Below, in pieces: positions 1-8,712 of a stretch of DNA of 41,752 nt. A program made the position numbers and the translations under genes. The stretch is from positions 1-41,752 of the forward strand of contig CAYMWP010000023.1 in the NCBI GenBank assembly GCA_964393895.1. The letters are read 5' to 3'. Under the pieces are notes generated by a model that ran no database searches, was not told where the DNA came from, and saw nothing but the letters and a program-made list of their open reading frames with translations. The stretch comes from B4-G1 sp964393895 (GTDB taxonomy: Bacteria; Chloroflexota; Anaerolineae; B4-G1). Each line of letters starts with the position of its first letter. The stretch's first letter is position 1.

Positions 1-1712
1 GTCTCGTCCGGCACGTCCCAGACGACGTCGTGGGGCGGGAGTTTCTCGTACTTCATGAACTCGGGGATGCGATCGTCAGCCGGGGTGAAGCCGGCGGCCC
101 GGTTGAAGGCGATCTCCTTGTCCAGGATCTCTTTGCCGATGCGGGTCACGTCGTCCGTCGTCCAATTGGTCCCCAGGACACCGTTGACCTCATCAATCAC
201 TCCCTGAAAGCCTTCGGGGATGTCCAGGATAGCGAAGGCGATGAAGAGACAGTGGCCGGTGGTGTCCGTCATAAAGGCGGTGACGTACTGGAAGGCGCGC
301 ACCATGTCCGCCTTGTCCACGTCGAACTGATCCACCTTACCCATAACCCCCAGGATCTCGGGGGCGATGGTGTAGCCTGAGGTGTGGTCGGCGCCCATCG
401 TGCTGATGGCATAAGTCATACCGATGCCCTTGATGGCGCGCGGCTCGTAGGCCGGCATACCCTGTCCCTTGACGTCGGGTGAGCGCACGACGCCCAGCGC
501 CTTGGCGGCTCCCCCGGTCCCCATGCCCAGGATGTGACCCAGCGGGGTGCCCTGGCGCACCTCTTCCAGCATCCCAATGGCCGCCTCGCCGTCGCCGAAC
601 TCGGCCAGACCGGCCTCCATGGCTATGGCTATGACGTCGCCGGCCTCGATGGTGTCCACGCCGATGTCGTTGCACAGCCAGGTCAGCTTGCCCACCACGT
701 CCAGGTCATCAATGCCACAGTTGGCCCCCAGCGCCCAAGAAGTCTCGTACTCGAGACAGGAGACCAGCTCAGTGCCGTCGGGGTTGGGGATGACGTTGGA
801 GCACTGGATGATGCAGCCGGGGTGACAGGGGTGCCCCATGGTGCCGACGCCGCCCCGAGTCTTGCAATACTCAGCCATCGCCTCGCCTGAGATCTTGGCC
901 GCGCCTTCGAAGCGGCCCTCGCGGAAGTTGCGGGTGGGGAGAGCGCCGGCCTCATTGATGATGTTGACCAGGACAGCGGTGCCGTAAGAGTTGAGAGCGC
1001 CGCCGGGCTTGGTGATGTCGTGGCTGCGCAACGCATCGTTCAATTTCTTGCGCCCTTGGTCGAGGAGCTCTTTGTTGGCGATCTCTACGCCAGGGCCACC
1101 CGCGCCGTCCACGACGATCAACTTGAGGCCCTTCGAGCCTAGCACCGCACCCAGTCCCCCGCGGCCAGCGTAGCGGCTGAGCCGGTTGTCAATGTCGTTG
1201 AAGCAGATGCCGGCCATGGCCATCTTGTGCTCGCCGGCCACGCCGATGGTGGCAATGCCCACCTTCTTGCCGAAGCGCTCGAAGAGGCCTGAGGTGATCT
1301 CGTAGAGGCCCTTTCCCACGTACTCGTCGGCCGGGAAGAACTCGGCGCCGTCTTTGGTGATGTGCAGCCCCCACCAGCCATCGGCCTGCCCTTCTACAGC
1401 GATGGCTTTCAGCCCCAAGCGGGCGACCAGTTGCGGCCAGATGGAGCCAGCATTGGCCTCCTTGATGCCGCCGGTGAGGGGGGACTTGCCGCCCACGGAC
1501 ACTCGGCCCGAGGTCGCTGCGGCAGTGCCGGTGACGATCCCCGGGGCAAAGACGAGTTTGTTGTTCGGCCCCAGCGGGTGGCAGGTGGGGTCCACCTCAT
1601 CGTAGATCATGGTGGACGTAAGGCCGCGACCGGCGAGGAGCTTGTACTTTTCTGGTACGCCCTCGTAGGCAGCGGTGCGGTCAGTCATATTGACACGCAG
1701 GATTTTGGACAT
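1..1712 (-). CDS. aor: aldehyde:ferredoxin oxidoreductase (tungsten enzyme), C-terminus cut by window edge
   Basis: Family enzyme of the cytoplasm that oxidises aldehydes to acids with ferredoxin, using a tungsten bis-pterin cofactor and a [4Fe-4S] cluster. The reading frame is open from ATG at 1712 to the window start (570 residues seen; relatives are about 600). It begins MSKILRVNMTDR and carries the N-terminal LAGRGLTSTMIYDEV and SGRVSVGGKSPLTGG segments of the family. Cluster ligands are visible as CHPGCIIQC (Cys296, Cys300, Cys304; CX3CX3C spacing) plus Cys488 in TGHCLF. The start is fixed by a strong ribosome-binding site AAGGAGGT six bases upstream. A MoaD-like gene lies upstream on the same strand, but a separate promoter and a 230-base structured leader intervene. 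The actual aldehyde substrate cannot be told from the sequence. Confidence 0.93.
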   Translation of the reverse strand, partial: MSKILRVNMTDRTAAYEGVPEKYKLLAGRGLTSTMIYDEVDPTCHPLGPNNKLVFAPGIVTGTAAATSGRVSVGGKSPLTGGIKEANAGSIWPQLVARLGLKAIAVEGQADGWWGLHITKDGAEFFPADEYVGKGLYEITSGLFERFGKKVGIATIGVAGEHKMAMAGICFNDIDNRLSRYAGRGGLGAVLGSKGLKLIVVDGAGGPGVEIANKELLDQGRKKLNDALRSHDITKPGGALNSYGTAVLVNIINEAGALPTRNFREGRFEGAAKISGEAMAEYCKTRGGVGTMGHPCHPGCIIQCSNVIPNPDGTELVSCLEYETSWALGANCGIDDLDVVGKLTWLCNDIGVDTIEAGDVIAIAMEAGLAEFGDGEAAIGMLEEVRQGTPLGHILGMGTGGAAKALGVVRSPDVKGQGMPAYEPRAIKGIGMTYAISTMGADHTSGYTIAPEILGVMGKVDQFDVDKADMVRAFQYVTAFMTDTTGHCLFIAFAILDIPEGFQGVIDEVNGVLGTNWTTDDVTRIGKEILDKEIAFNRAAGFTPADDRIPEFMKYEKLPPHDVVWDVPDE

Positions 1713-1943
1713 TTGTGTACCTCCTTAGATTTGAATGTGAGACTGATTTTCCAGAAACCAGGTTTTTCTGAAAAACCTGGTTTCACAACAAAAGGAGGCC
1801 ACCCTCTGGCCGAGGCTGGGAATGCCAGGCCAAAAAGTGCCTCCTTTGCGAACACGGCGGGCATAGAGATTGCTCTCTACACCTTATCGCTCACCTATCC
1901 CGGGGGGAACTGGGTGAGTCGGAGGGTTATGGGATTTTCTTCC
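1713..1943 (-). ncRNA. structured 5' leader of the aldehyde oxidoreductase mRNA, candidate cis-regulatory RNA
   Basis: Between the promoter and the ATG at 1712 the minus-strand RNA can fold into a series of hairpins. In transcription order these are: CUCACC/GGUGAG (1890-1918) with an inner UCCC/GGGA; UAGAGA-GCAA-UCUCUA (1864-1879), a six-pair stem closed by a GNRA-type tetraloop; a stem of about 20 pairs (1791-1847) with arms AAAGGAGGC/GCCUCCUUU, one bulged G and an inner 11-pair part containing several G-U pairs; and a 14-pair perfect hairpin (1754-1784). The G-U pairs are only compatible with transcription in the direction of the gene. A riboswitch sensing molybdenum or tungsten cofactor would fit the gene, but I do not recognise the known Moco consensus, so function is inference. 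Confidence 0.5.
1754..1784. repeat. perfect inverted repeat, 14-bp arms with 3-base loop
   Basis: GAAACCAGGTTTTT, then CTG, then AAAAACCTGGTTTC. It lies in the oxidoreductase leader 42 bases before the start codon. There is no U-run directly after it in the gene's direction, so it is not a standard terminator; it resembles dispersed palindromes found between genes. Confidence 0.8.
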
Positions 1944-1949
1944 TACGAT

Positions 1950-1978
1950 ATGATACGCTAGATGTGCCTGCTTGTCAA
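1950..1978 (-). promoter_or_regulatory. sigma70-type promoter of the oxidoreductase gene
   Basis: Minus strand TTGACA (1978-1973), 17-base spacer, TATCAT (1955-1950). The -35 is perfect and the -10 has one mismatch. It lies after the stop codon of the moaD-like gene (2006), so the oxidoreductase can be expressed alone with a leader of about 230 bases. Confidence 0.75.
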
Positions 1979-2005
1979 GCGATTGCCTCTCGGTTGGCAG
2001 GCGGG

Positions 2006-2380
2006 CTACTCATCCGGCTTGGTGTAAGCGTGGTGCACGCCGCGGTCCCCTCTCTCGCGGAACGCTTCCTGGAGTTGGGGGGTCAGTTGAGCGCCAAAGC
2101 GGTACTGCATCGGCCACATGCTCTTGCGATGAGAGATGCCTACCCGGTCGCCATCGTGCAGCACCAGGCCGAGGTCGGCCTCCAGCCCTGGCAGCGCGGC
2201 CAGGTTGCCATTCACGAAAGTGATCCCCCGTTCCTCGGCAGGGATTCCCAGATGGCGCATCAGATCTCCCACAGTGCTTCCCTCGGGTATTTCCAAGTCC
2301 AAGTGGGCGTGGCTGCCCTGGCTTGCTTCGCCGGCGTACTGCGCCACCGGGCCGTAGAGCCAAACTTCAATGGTCGCCAT
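2006..2380 (-). CDS. MoaD/ThiS-family ubiquitin-like protein with C-terminal extension
   Basis: 124 residues beginning MATIEVWLYGPVAQYAG. Residues 1 to about 86 match the ubiquitin-like fold of MoaD (IPEGSTVGDLMRHLGIP, FVNGNL, LHDGDRVGI). MoaD normally ends in Gly-Gly, which is thiocarboxylated to give sulfur to molybdopterin. Here the chain continues for about 38 residues (MWPMQYRFGAQLTPQLQEAF...) and ends TKPDE with no diglycine. It lies upstream of a tungsten aldehyde oxidoreductase, which suggests a role in its cofactor or assembly, perhaps as a binding partner and not a sulfur carrier. It follows the HEAT-repeat gene by 28 bases and may share its transcript. Confidence 0.8.
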   Translation of the reverse strand: MATIEVWLYGPVAQYAGEASQGSHAHLDLEIPEGSTVGDLMRHLGIPAEERGITFVNGNLAALPGLEADLGLVLHDGDRVGISHRKSMWPMQYRFGAQLTPQLQEAFRERGDRGVHHAYTKPDE

Positions 2381-2408
2381 AGTGTGAACTCCGTATACTG
2401 ATGCTCAA

Positions 2409-5339
2409 TTACCGCTTCCGTTTCTTGCGTCTACGCTTTGTGCTTGTGGGAGCGGACCGACTGACCGTTCGCTCCGGTGGGTGGGCCCACTCTCCGTCTT
2501 TGCCCAATACGAATGGTTTGCCGCAGCCAGGGCAGAGCGGCTCGCCCCAGGGGGTATACCTGGCTCTTTGAGGAGCGTCGAATTCGTCATAGATCAGGCG
2601 CGGGTTGTACGGAGCAGGGGTCTTGAGGCGGGATGACTTTTTCCGGGGCGGCGCCTGAACGCCCAGGCGTTGCAGTGCCCAACTGATGTACTCCTGGTCC
2701 AACGCATCCGTCCTGCGATCCTCCAGAGCGGCCTGAAGGAGAGGGATGGCGCGGCGGTCGCGCAGGTCGCCAAAGGCCAGCGCCACCATGCGCCGGCCCT
2801 GATTCCAGTTGGCATTCTCCCACACCTGGCGCAGGAGGCCGAAAGCGTCCGTATTTCGCCGCCCGATGCGGCCCAGCACCTCGGCCAGGGCGGTCTTGGT
2901 CTCGACGGCGCGTCCGTAGCGAAAGTAGGCCTGTACGGCGGCGAGGGCCGGACGGCCAATGGCCATCAGGCTGAATAGGGCGGCTTCTCGGATAATGTCA
3001 CCCTCCTCCGAGTCGGCGACGGCGCTCACCAGAGCGTCGGCCGCCTGGCTGGCCTTGAGCTCGCCCAGTAGTTGCGCGGCCAGGATGGCAGCCCATCCAC
3101 CACCTGGGCCTTCCTCGTACCAGTATTGCTTGTCTTCCACCATACGGATCAAATAAGGGATGACGGCGGCGCGCTGGTGAACAAAGCGACGGCGCTGCGC
3201 CGGCGAGAGCGTCCCTTGCTCTTGACCGAGAATCGTATTTAGGAGCTTGACCACAGCAGGTGGTGGTTGCTCTTCCTCCATCTCTGTCGCCTTTGCCAGC
3301 GCAGCGGTCAGCTCGTCGGATGGCACGTCCGATGCAGGACGCAGGGGGATCTGCCCAACGCCCTTCAGGACGTTATGTAACCTGACCAAGCCCTCTGTAC
3401 AATCAGAGAGTGGAGAGGCAGTTTCGGCGGGCCAGCGGGGCCAAAATGAGCGTCCGTGAAGTATGAGCGCGCCCGCCTGCCCCAACAGACGCCACGATTC
3501 CTCCGTCTCTGCTTTAGAGTCAAAAAGATCGGCGGCGGCGGCCAGCAGTTGGTCGGGCTCGTCGGCTATGTCATAGTCGTCGCCGAGGTAGTGGTAGAGG
3601 GGTAGTAGCGCCCCGGCGAGCCTGTCTTTTAACTGGGGGCCAGCACACTCGGCCAGGTGGTCGTAGGTCTCGCGCAGCCAGCGGGGATACTCCTTTGTCG
3701 AGGCGTCGAAAGCGAGCGCCTCTGTCTCTTTGAGGAAAGTTTCAGTAAAAACAAGGGACAATTCCAGCGGCAAAACGATGGCCTGTATAGCACACAGGAT
3801 AATCGTTCTCTCCAGTTCGACGTCGGCATAAACGTGCGCCAGGGTATCCGGGTGGGAACGCCACTCCTCCGGCGACTCGCCTAACATGGCCTCCAGGTGC
3901 GCCGGGTCGCCGATCTCTGACATAACGGCCTGGACGGACTGTTCTGCGCCCATAAAGCCAAACCTCTCCAGGGCAGCGGGCGGAGGAGCTTCGACACCCA
4001 ACTCTGATAGCTCGTAAGCCACCTCGTTATAGTCCATCACGGTTTCCAGTTCGGGGTCTTCCAGGGCAGCCTTAAGCAAGGGGATGGCTTGCTCTCCGCC
4101 GGCCTGCGCCAGTGCGTAGGCCAGTAAGCACTTTCCATCCTCCCAGGCAGCCTCCTTCCACACCTCGACCAACGCCCGGTAGACCTGCTCGTCCGGGCCG
4201 TCCGCCTCGAGAGCTTCGGCCAGGGCCACTTTTGTCTCCACGTCCCAAGAGTAGCGCATGAACGTCAGTATCTGTTCCCTCACGGGCAGTCCCATCTTTT
4301 TCAGGGCATAGATGGCAGAGCTGTAAATGATAGCATCGGAGTCAGTGTCGGCCACGATGTCAATCAATTCTGGGATGGCCTCTACCGCCTCCAACTCTCC
4401 CAGCAGTTCGACGGCGCGGATGGGGGCGTACCCATCGCCGGGCGAGTCTTCCATTTGCAAATACTCGTCGGCGGCCAGGCCCATCAGGACGGCGATGGCC
4501 TCCTCTCGATGGGTGCGACAGAGAGCCAGTTGCTCCGGTGTGAAGCGTTGCTCTCCTTGCTCGATCAGGTCGTCAACCAAACCGTCCACCGGCGACGGTT
4601 CGAGTTCCGCTGCCTCCGTCTCTTGCACCATTCCCCCCTCTTGCAGCATGGCCATCTTCTCTTTCACTGTCCGCAGCAATTTCTCTGCATCCGCGCCAGC
4701 TTTTTCGAGGGGGCCAAGAAACGTCTCGCCGCCGCCAGTGTACCCCTCGACCAGTGCGAGGGTAGCGGTCAGGCGAGGCTCGACCAGGCCATAGGCCTCC
4801 TGCTCCCAGCGCCACCACAGGGGGCGGGCGTGGAGCGCAATGGCTCCAGCCTGAGCGACGAGGTGGTGGGCGCGCTCCAGGTCACCCTCGGAGATTTCCA
4901 GCGCCTCGGCGACGAGGCCGTCGGGATTGGCTTGGGGGTCATAGTCGCCGGCGACGTAGCAGTTGAACAATGCCTCCATAGCCCGGCCTAGCTCGGGAAA
5001 CGTCGTAGCGGCCAACTGAGCAAAGCTCTTGTAGTAGCGGCGCTCATTCCGTTTGAGGCGCTTTTGCTCTCCTTCAAAGTCCAAATTGGTCAGCGTCTCA
5101 CGAATCTCGACCAGCGCGGCCGGGACCTCGGCGGGCGGCAGCCGGAGGGCCGCGAACAGTCCAGTGCTCGTGACGAACCAGTCAGTCAACCTCTCATTGT
5201 AGACCCAGGCGATGAGGTTAGGGCTGTCTCCGCATCGCTCGCGCAGCCAGACGAGCTCGTCGCGGAAGCGGTCCGCCGAGACAGCGTCTACTACCACGTT
5301 CAGAGTGTCACGCCACATAGGGGAAGGTTGGTCGGTCAT
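2409..5339 (-). CDS. large HEAT-repeat protein with internal duplication and basic C-terminal tail
   Basis: 976 residues, predicted cytoplasmic, function unknown. The protein is built of two related halves. AGAIALHARPLWWRWEQEA (residues 164-182) corresponds to AGALILHGRSFWPRWPAETA (622-641). Helical HEAT-type segments with matching wording follow: AVELLGELEAVEAIPELIDIV (309 on) with AAQLLGELKASQAADALVSAV (754 on), and YALAQAGGEQAIPLLKAALED (408 on) with LAFGDLRDRRAIPLLQAALED (854 on). The C-terminus has one CPGCGKPF knuckle (936-943) and ends in a lysine/arginine tail, which could bind nucleic acid or an acidic partner. The ATG at 5339 has AGGAG five bases upstream. It may head a transcript with the MoaD-like gene. 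Confidence 0.8.
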   Translation of the reverse strand: MTDQPSPMWRDTLNVVVDAVSADRFRDELVWLRERCGDSPNLIAWVYNERLTDWFVTSTGLFAALRLPPAEVPAALVEIRETLTNLDFEGEQKRLKRNERRYYKSFAQLAATTFPELGRAMEALFNCYVAGDYDPQANPDGLVAEALEISEGDLERAHHLVAQAGAIALHARPLWWRWEQEAYGLVEPRLTATLALVEGYTGGGETFLGPLEKAGADAEKLLRTVKEKMAMLQEGGMVQETEAAELEPSPVDGLVDDLIEQGEQRFTPEQLALCRTHREEAIAVLMGLAADEYLQMEDSPGDGYAPIRAVELLGELEAVEAIPELIDIVADTDSDAIIYSSAIYALKKMGLPVREQILTFMRYSWDVETKVALAEALEADGPDEQVYRALVEVWKEAAWEDGKCLLAYALAQAGGEQAIPLLKAALEDPELETVMDYNEVAYELSELGVEAPPPAALERFGFMGAEQSVQAVMSEIGDPAHLEAMLGESPEEWRSHPDTLAHVYADVELERTIILCAIQAIVLPLELSLVFTETFLKETEALAFDASTKEYPRWLRETYDHLAECAGPQLKDRLAGALLPLYHYLGDDYDIADEPDQLLAAAADLFDSKAETEESWRLLGQAGALILHGRSFWPRWPAETASPLSDCTEGLVRLHNVLKGVGQIPLRPASDVPSDELTAALAKATEMEEEQPPPAVVKLLNTILGQEQGTLSPAQRRRFVHQRAAVIPYLIRMVEDKQYWYEEGPGGGWAAILAAQLLGELKASQAADALVSAVADSEEGDIIREAALFSLMAIGRPALAAVQAYFRYGRAVETKTALAEVLGRIGRRNTDAFGLLRQVWENANWNQGRRMVALAFGDLRDRRAIPLLQAALEDRRTDALDQEYISWALQRLGVQAPPRKKSSRLKTPAPYNPRLIYDEFDAPQRARYTPWGEPLCPGCGKPFVLGKDGEWAHPPERTVSRSAPTSTKRRRKKRKR

Positions 5340-5434
5340 GGAGCTCCTTTCCGGATTACAGTTTCTAGGTACCCTTTCAATAAATCAGCCTTGTCCAAGA
5401 GACCAACCACGAGAGTTCGCCCCTACGTCTGTGT

Positions 5435-7807
5435 TCAACCCTGCACTAGCTTGACGACGGTGACACCTTCACCGCCCTCCTTGTCACCGCCAGCCTCGTA
5501 GCTGCCGATGAGGGGATGATCGCTCAGGAAGCCGCGCACGGCCTGGCGCAGCGCGCCGGTACCCTTGCCGTGGATGATGCGCACCCAGGGCAACCCGGAT
5601 CGCATTGCAGCGTCCAGATGGCGATCCAGCCGTTGGAGCGCTTCTTCGACGGTACAGCCCCGCAGGTCGAGGCGGACTCCGGGGGAGGTCGCTGCGCTGA
5701 CGCGAATGGCCGGCTCTTCCGGCTCCGAGACCGGCGTCGCGAGCAGTTCCAAAGCCTTCAGGCTCAAGCGGGTGCGCGCCGGCCCCACCTGTAACTCTGC
5801 TTCCTCGCCGTCCACCTCGATCACGCGCCCCTGGGTATTCAAGGGGCGCACCCACACGCTGTCGCCTGGACGAATGGAACGCAGGTTCAGGTCGGGTGCG
5901 GGAAAGAGTTCCAATTCTTCGGGTTCTGCGAGTTGGGTCTCTAGCGCTTTTGCGGCCTCCTCGACCTCGGCCACAGACTCTAACGGCGCGGCGGCCGCTT
6001 GTAGGCGTAAGCGCAGGGAGCGCACCTCGGCCCGCACCGTTTCCAGTTCCTGCGCCGCCTCTTCCCGCGCCTGTTCCAGAATGTCCTGCCGTTCCTGTTC
6101 GATGGCGCTCAATCGCTCGCGCAGGTCGCGCGCCAGGCTTTCTGCTTCAGCGCGGGTCGCGTGGGCCTTGTCTCGCGCCTGGGCCTCCTGGATGCGCAGC
6201 CGATGGATGTCGGTCAGCATGTCCTCGGTGCGTATATCGTCCGGCGAGATTCTTTGGCGGGCCTCCTCGACGATCTCGTCCGGCAGTCCCAAGCGGCGGG
6301 CGATGGCAAAGGCATTGGAGCGACCGGGCAACCCGATGGTCAGTTTGTAGGTCGGGCGGAGCGTCTCCGAATCGAACTCGACGGAGGCGTTGCGCACACC
6401 GGGGGTGAGCTGGGCGTAGGATTTGAGTTCGGGGTAGTGAGTGGCGACGAAGGTGGTCGTTCCGTTGAGACGGAAATGCTCCAGCAGGGCATAGGCCAGC
6501 GCCGCGCCCTCGGCCGGGTCGGTGCCAGCGCCCAGTTCGTCCAGCAGCACCAGGCTGCGAGAGTCGGCCCGGTCGAGAAACGAGACAATGTTGGTCAGGT
6601 GGGAGGAAAAGGTGGAGAGGCTCTGTTCGATGGACTGCTCGTCGCCAATGTCGGCGTACACGGCCTCGAAAGGAGAGAGGGCCGACCCCGGCTCGACCGG
6701 CAGGTGCAGGCCGGCCTGAGCCATCAGCGTCAACAACCCCACGGTCTTGAGGCTGACCGTTTTGCCGCCGGTGTTGGGGCCGGTGATGACCAGCACGCGA
6801 GTGTCATCCTCCAGCGCGACGTCAATGGGCACCGCCTCCCGCGGGTCGAGCAGCGGGTGGCGGGCAGAGATGAGGCGGATGGTTGGCCGGTCTGCTTGTC
6901 TGTTAGAGACGAGTTCAGGAGCGGCGCCGTTGATGGCGTCGGCGTATTTTGCTTTGGCAAAGACCAGGTCCAATTCTGCCAGCGATTCTACCGTCCGCTC
7001 GATCTCGGTCGCGTGTTCGGCGACGAGGTCGGAGAGCTGGGCCAGGATGCGATCCACCTCTTGTTGTTCTGCGAGTTGAAGCTCGCGCCAGGTGTTGTTC
7101 AGCTCGACGACGGACAGAGGCTCGATGAAGGTGGTAGCGCCGGAGGCGGACAAGTCGTGGACGACGCCCTTGATGCGGCCCTTGAAATCTGATTTGAGGG
7201 GGATGACGTAGCGCCCCTCTCGTTGGGTGATGATCTGCTCCTGTAAAAAAGGGGCATTGCGAGCCGACCCGATGATGCGCTGAAGTTTATCCTGTATCCG
7301 GTCGTAGGCGATGCGCGTTTCGCGGCGGATGCGGGCCAACTCGGGAGAAGCATTGTCGCGCACGTTTCCGCCCCACCCCGACGGGCCGCCATCGTCCAGG
7401 CAGCGGTTGATCTCTGTGATGACGCCGGGACAGGATTGGATTTGCCCGGCCAGTTGGGCCAGGCGAGGAAATTGGCTCTCCAGCCGGGTCAGGGTGCGGT
7501 GGAGGTTGCGGGCGGCGACGAGCGTGTCGCGCACGTCGAGCAATTCCGGCGGCGGCAGTGTCGCTCCTCGCTGCGCGGCCTCCACCTGGGGACGGACGTC
7601 GCGCGCGCCGCCCAGGGTGGTCTCTGGACTGGCTTCCAGCAGGGCGCGGGCCTCGCTCGTCGTCCGCAGCCGCCAGCGCATCTCCCGCAGATCAGTCTCT
7701 GGCAGGAGAGTGCGGGCCAGTTTCTCCCCGGCAGAGAAGCTGGCATAGGTCGCCAGGCGTGCCAGCACCTTGGGGAACTCTAAAGTCGTCAGGTGTTTAG
7801 TGTCCAC
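5435..7807 (-). CDS. mutS2: MutS2 family ATPase/Smr endonuclease
   Basis: 790 residues, full length for MutS2. This family acts on branched DNA or on collided ribosomes; it is not the classical mismatch-repair MutS. Seen: N-terminal MutS core (LEFPKVLARLATYASFSAGE), Walker A GPNTGGKT, signature and Walker B area STFSSHLTNIVSFLDRAD...LVLLDELGAGTDPAEG, a long coiled coil with Glu/Arg-rich sequence (about 510-620), and a C-terminal Smr domain with LDLRG and HGKGTGALR. The start is GTG at 7807, overlapping the end of the upstream membrane gene by 11 bases, so the two are translationally linked. The cvpA-mutS2 pairing is known from other bacteria. Confidence 0.95.
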   Translation of the reverse strand: MDTKHLTTLEFPKVLARLATYASFSAGEKLARTLLPETDLREMRWRLRTTSEARALLEASPETTLGGARDVRPQVEAAQRGATLPPPELLDVRDTLVAARNLHRTLTRLESQFPRLAQLAGQIQSCPGVITEINRCLDDGGPSGWGGNVRDNASPELARIRRETRIAYDRIQDKLQRIIGSARNAPFLQEQIITQREGRYVIPLKSDFKGRIKGVVHDLSASGATTFIEPLSVVELNNTWRELQLAEQQEVDRILAQLSDLVAEHATEIERTVESLAELDLVFAKAKYADAINGAAPELVSNRQADRPTIRLISARHPLLDPREAVPIDVALEDDTRVLVITGPNTGGKTVSLKTVGLLTLMAQAGLHLPVEPGSALSPFEAVYADIGDEQSIEQSLSTFSSHLTNIVSFLDRADSRSLVLLDELGAGTDPAEGAALAYALLEHFRLNGTTTFVATHYPELKSYAQLTPGVRNASVEFDSETLRPTYKLTIGLPGRSNAFAIARRLGLPDEIVEEARQRISPDDIRTEDMLTDIHRLRIQEAQARDKAHATRAEAESLARDLRERLSAIEQERQDILEQAREEAAQELETVRAEVRSLRLRLQAAAAPLESVAEVEEAAKALETQLAEPEELELFPAPDLNLRSIRPGDSVWVRPLNTQGRVIEVDGEEAELQVGPARTRLSLKALELLATPVSEPEEPAIRVSAATSPGVRLDLRGCTVEEALQRLDRHLDAAMRSGLPWVRIIHGKGTGALRQAVRGFLSDHPLIGSYEAGGDKEGGEGVTVVKLVQG

Positions 7808-8465
7808 GCGGCAGACCTAGGTCATAGACGTAGATGGCGGGAGGGTTCTGGGGGAACCAGAACGACTGGCTAAAGTAATATAGGCGCATCACCTGGTTGA
7901 ACAGCGGGCGGAACAGCGCCTTGTCGTGCACGGCCCGCTGCCGGCCGTAGCCTATCGCGTTGAACAACAGGCTGGCGACCAGGAGACCGACGATCAGGTG
8001 GACGATCACACCGCCCAAATTGTCCAGGATACCCAGACCGGGCAGGCTCGTATCCTGAAATGAGGCCCGGATGGCGATCTCTAATATGCCCCAGACGAGC
8101 AAGGTCAACAGGGCGAAGGAAAAAGCCAGGGTGCCGTTATCCAGTTGTACGTCCAGGGAGAAATTACCGGTGAGCGGAAGGGTCAGGAGCAATTTGACGA
8201 CGCCGGTGTAGGGGGCGGCCACACGGTAGAGGAGGGCCGCCACGCCGGTAGCGATGTACAGGGTGATGATGGTCGTGATGCCGCGCACGATTCCCTGGGT
8301 ATAACCCGCAGCGACGAAAGCCGCCGTGATCAGCAGTACCAGTTCGATGGATTGGAAACCTTCCACCAGTACGTAGAGCGCCACGACTCCGGCGATACCC
8401 AGAGCGCCAATTATCATTGGAGGGACTATTTCAGCCGACCGTTCTCTTGATTTGGATCGAGCCAC
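7797..8465 (-). CDS. CvpA-like polytopic membrane protein
   Basis: 222 residues with about five hydrophobic segments (around 17-35, 39-57, 65-85, 112-130, 148-170) and a charged N-terminus. It resembles the CvpA/colicin V production family in layout (AGYTQGIVRGITTIITLYIATGVAALLY, a central SxPGLGILDNLGG glycine-rich loop) and in position directly upstream of mutS2, but sequence identity to CvpA is weak by eye. Its stop overlaps the GTG start of mutS2. A promoter lies about 220 bases upstream. Confidence 0.65.
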   Translation of the reverse strand: MARSKSRERSAEIVPPMIIGALGIAGVVALYVLVEGFQSIELVLLITAAFVAAGYTQGIVRGITTIITLYIATGVAALLYRVAAPYTGVVKLLLTLPLTGNFSLDVQLDNGTLAFSFALLTLLVWGILEIAIRASFQDTSLPGLGILDNLGGVIVHLIVGLLVASLLFNAIGYGRQRAVHDKALFRPLFNQVMRLYYFSQSFWFPQNPPAIYVYDLGLPRGH

Positions 8466-8708
8466 AGTTTTCTTCCTTTCGCTTTGCTAACGGGCACTTT
8501 TGCCAAGCTCTTGATTACAGAGGTTCGCGGAGAATCCACAGAGGCGCACAGAGGTTTTTTGAGACCGGTGTGAAGCAGTTCTTTCGCCAAATGATCCGAT
8601 TTTCAACGTCTCTGTAACTGATTTTGGCACCTCTGAGGTGTCCGGTAGTGAATGGTGCAAATGTCTCTATAGCCCCGCGAGTTTTATTATACCACAAGCA
8701 TGCCATTG
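8466..8708. other. non-coding leader/intergenic stretch before the cvpA-like gene
   Basis: No credible gene. On the minus strand it is the roughly 210-base untranslated leader of the cvpA-like/mutS2 operon. It holds a CACAGAGG-CG-CACAGAGG repeat (8537-8554) related to a repeat that forms the end of the UvrD gene at 25604-25629. Confidence 0.6.
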
Positions 8709-8712
8709 TCAA
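8686..8712 (-). promoter_or_regulatory. promoter-like element upstream of cvpA-like/mutS2 operon
   Basis: Minus strand TTGACA (8712-8707) and TATAAT (8691-8686), both perfect hexamers, but with a 15-base spacer, shorter than the usual 17. It overlaps the end of the gene remnant at 8709-8906. Confidence 0.55.

Noticed and set aside
1713..1943. T-box leader before the oxidoreductase
   Set aside because: A GAGGGTGG sequence is present, but there is no full T-box consensus, no proper antiterminator/terminator pair and the gene is not amino-acid related.
6161..7192. 343-codon plus-strand ORF opposite mutS2
   Set aside because: Complement shadow of a well-conserved gene in GC-rich sequence; no ribosome-binding site and no recognisable protein.
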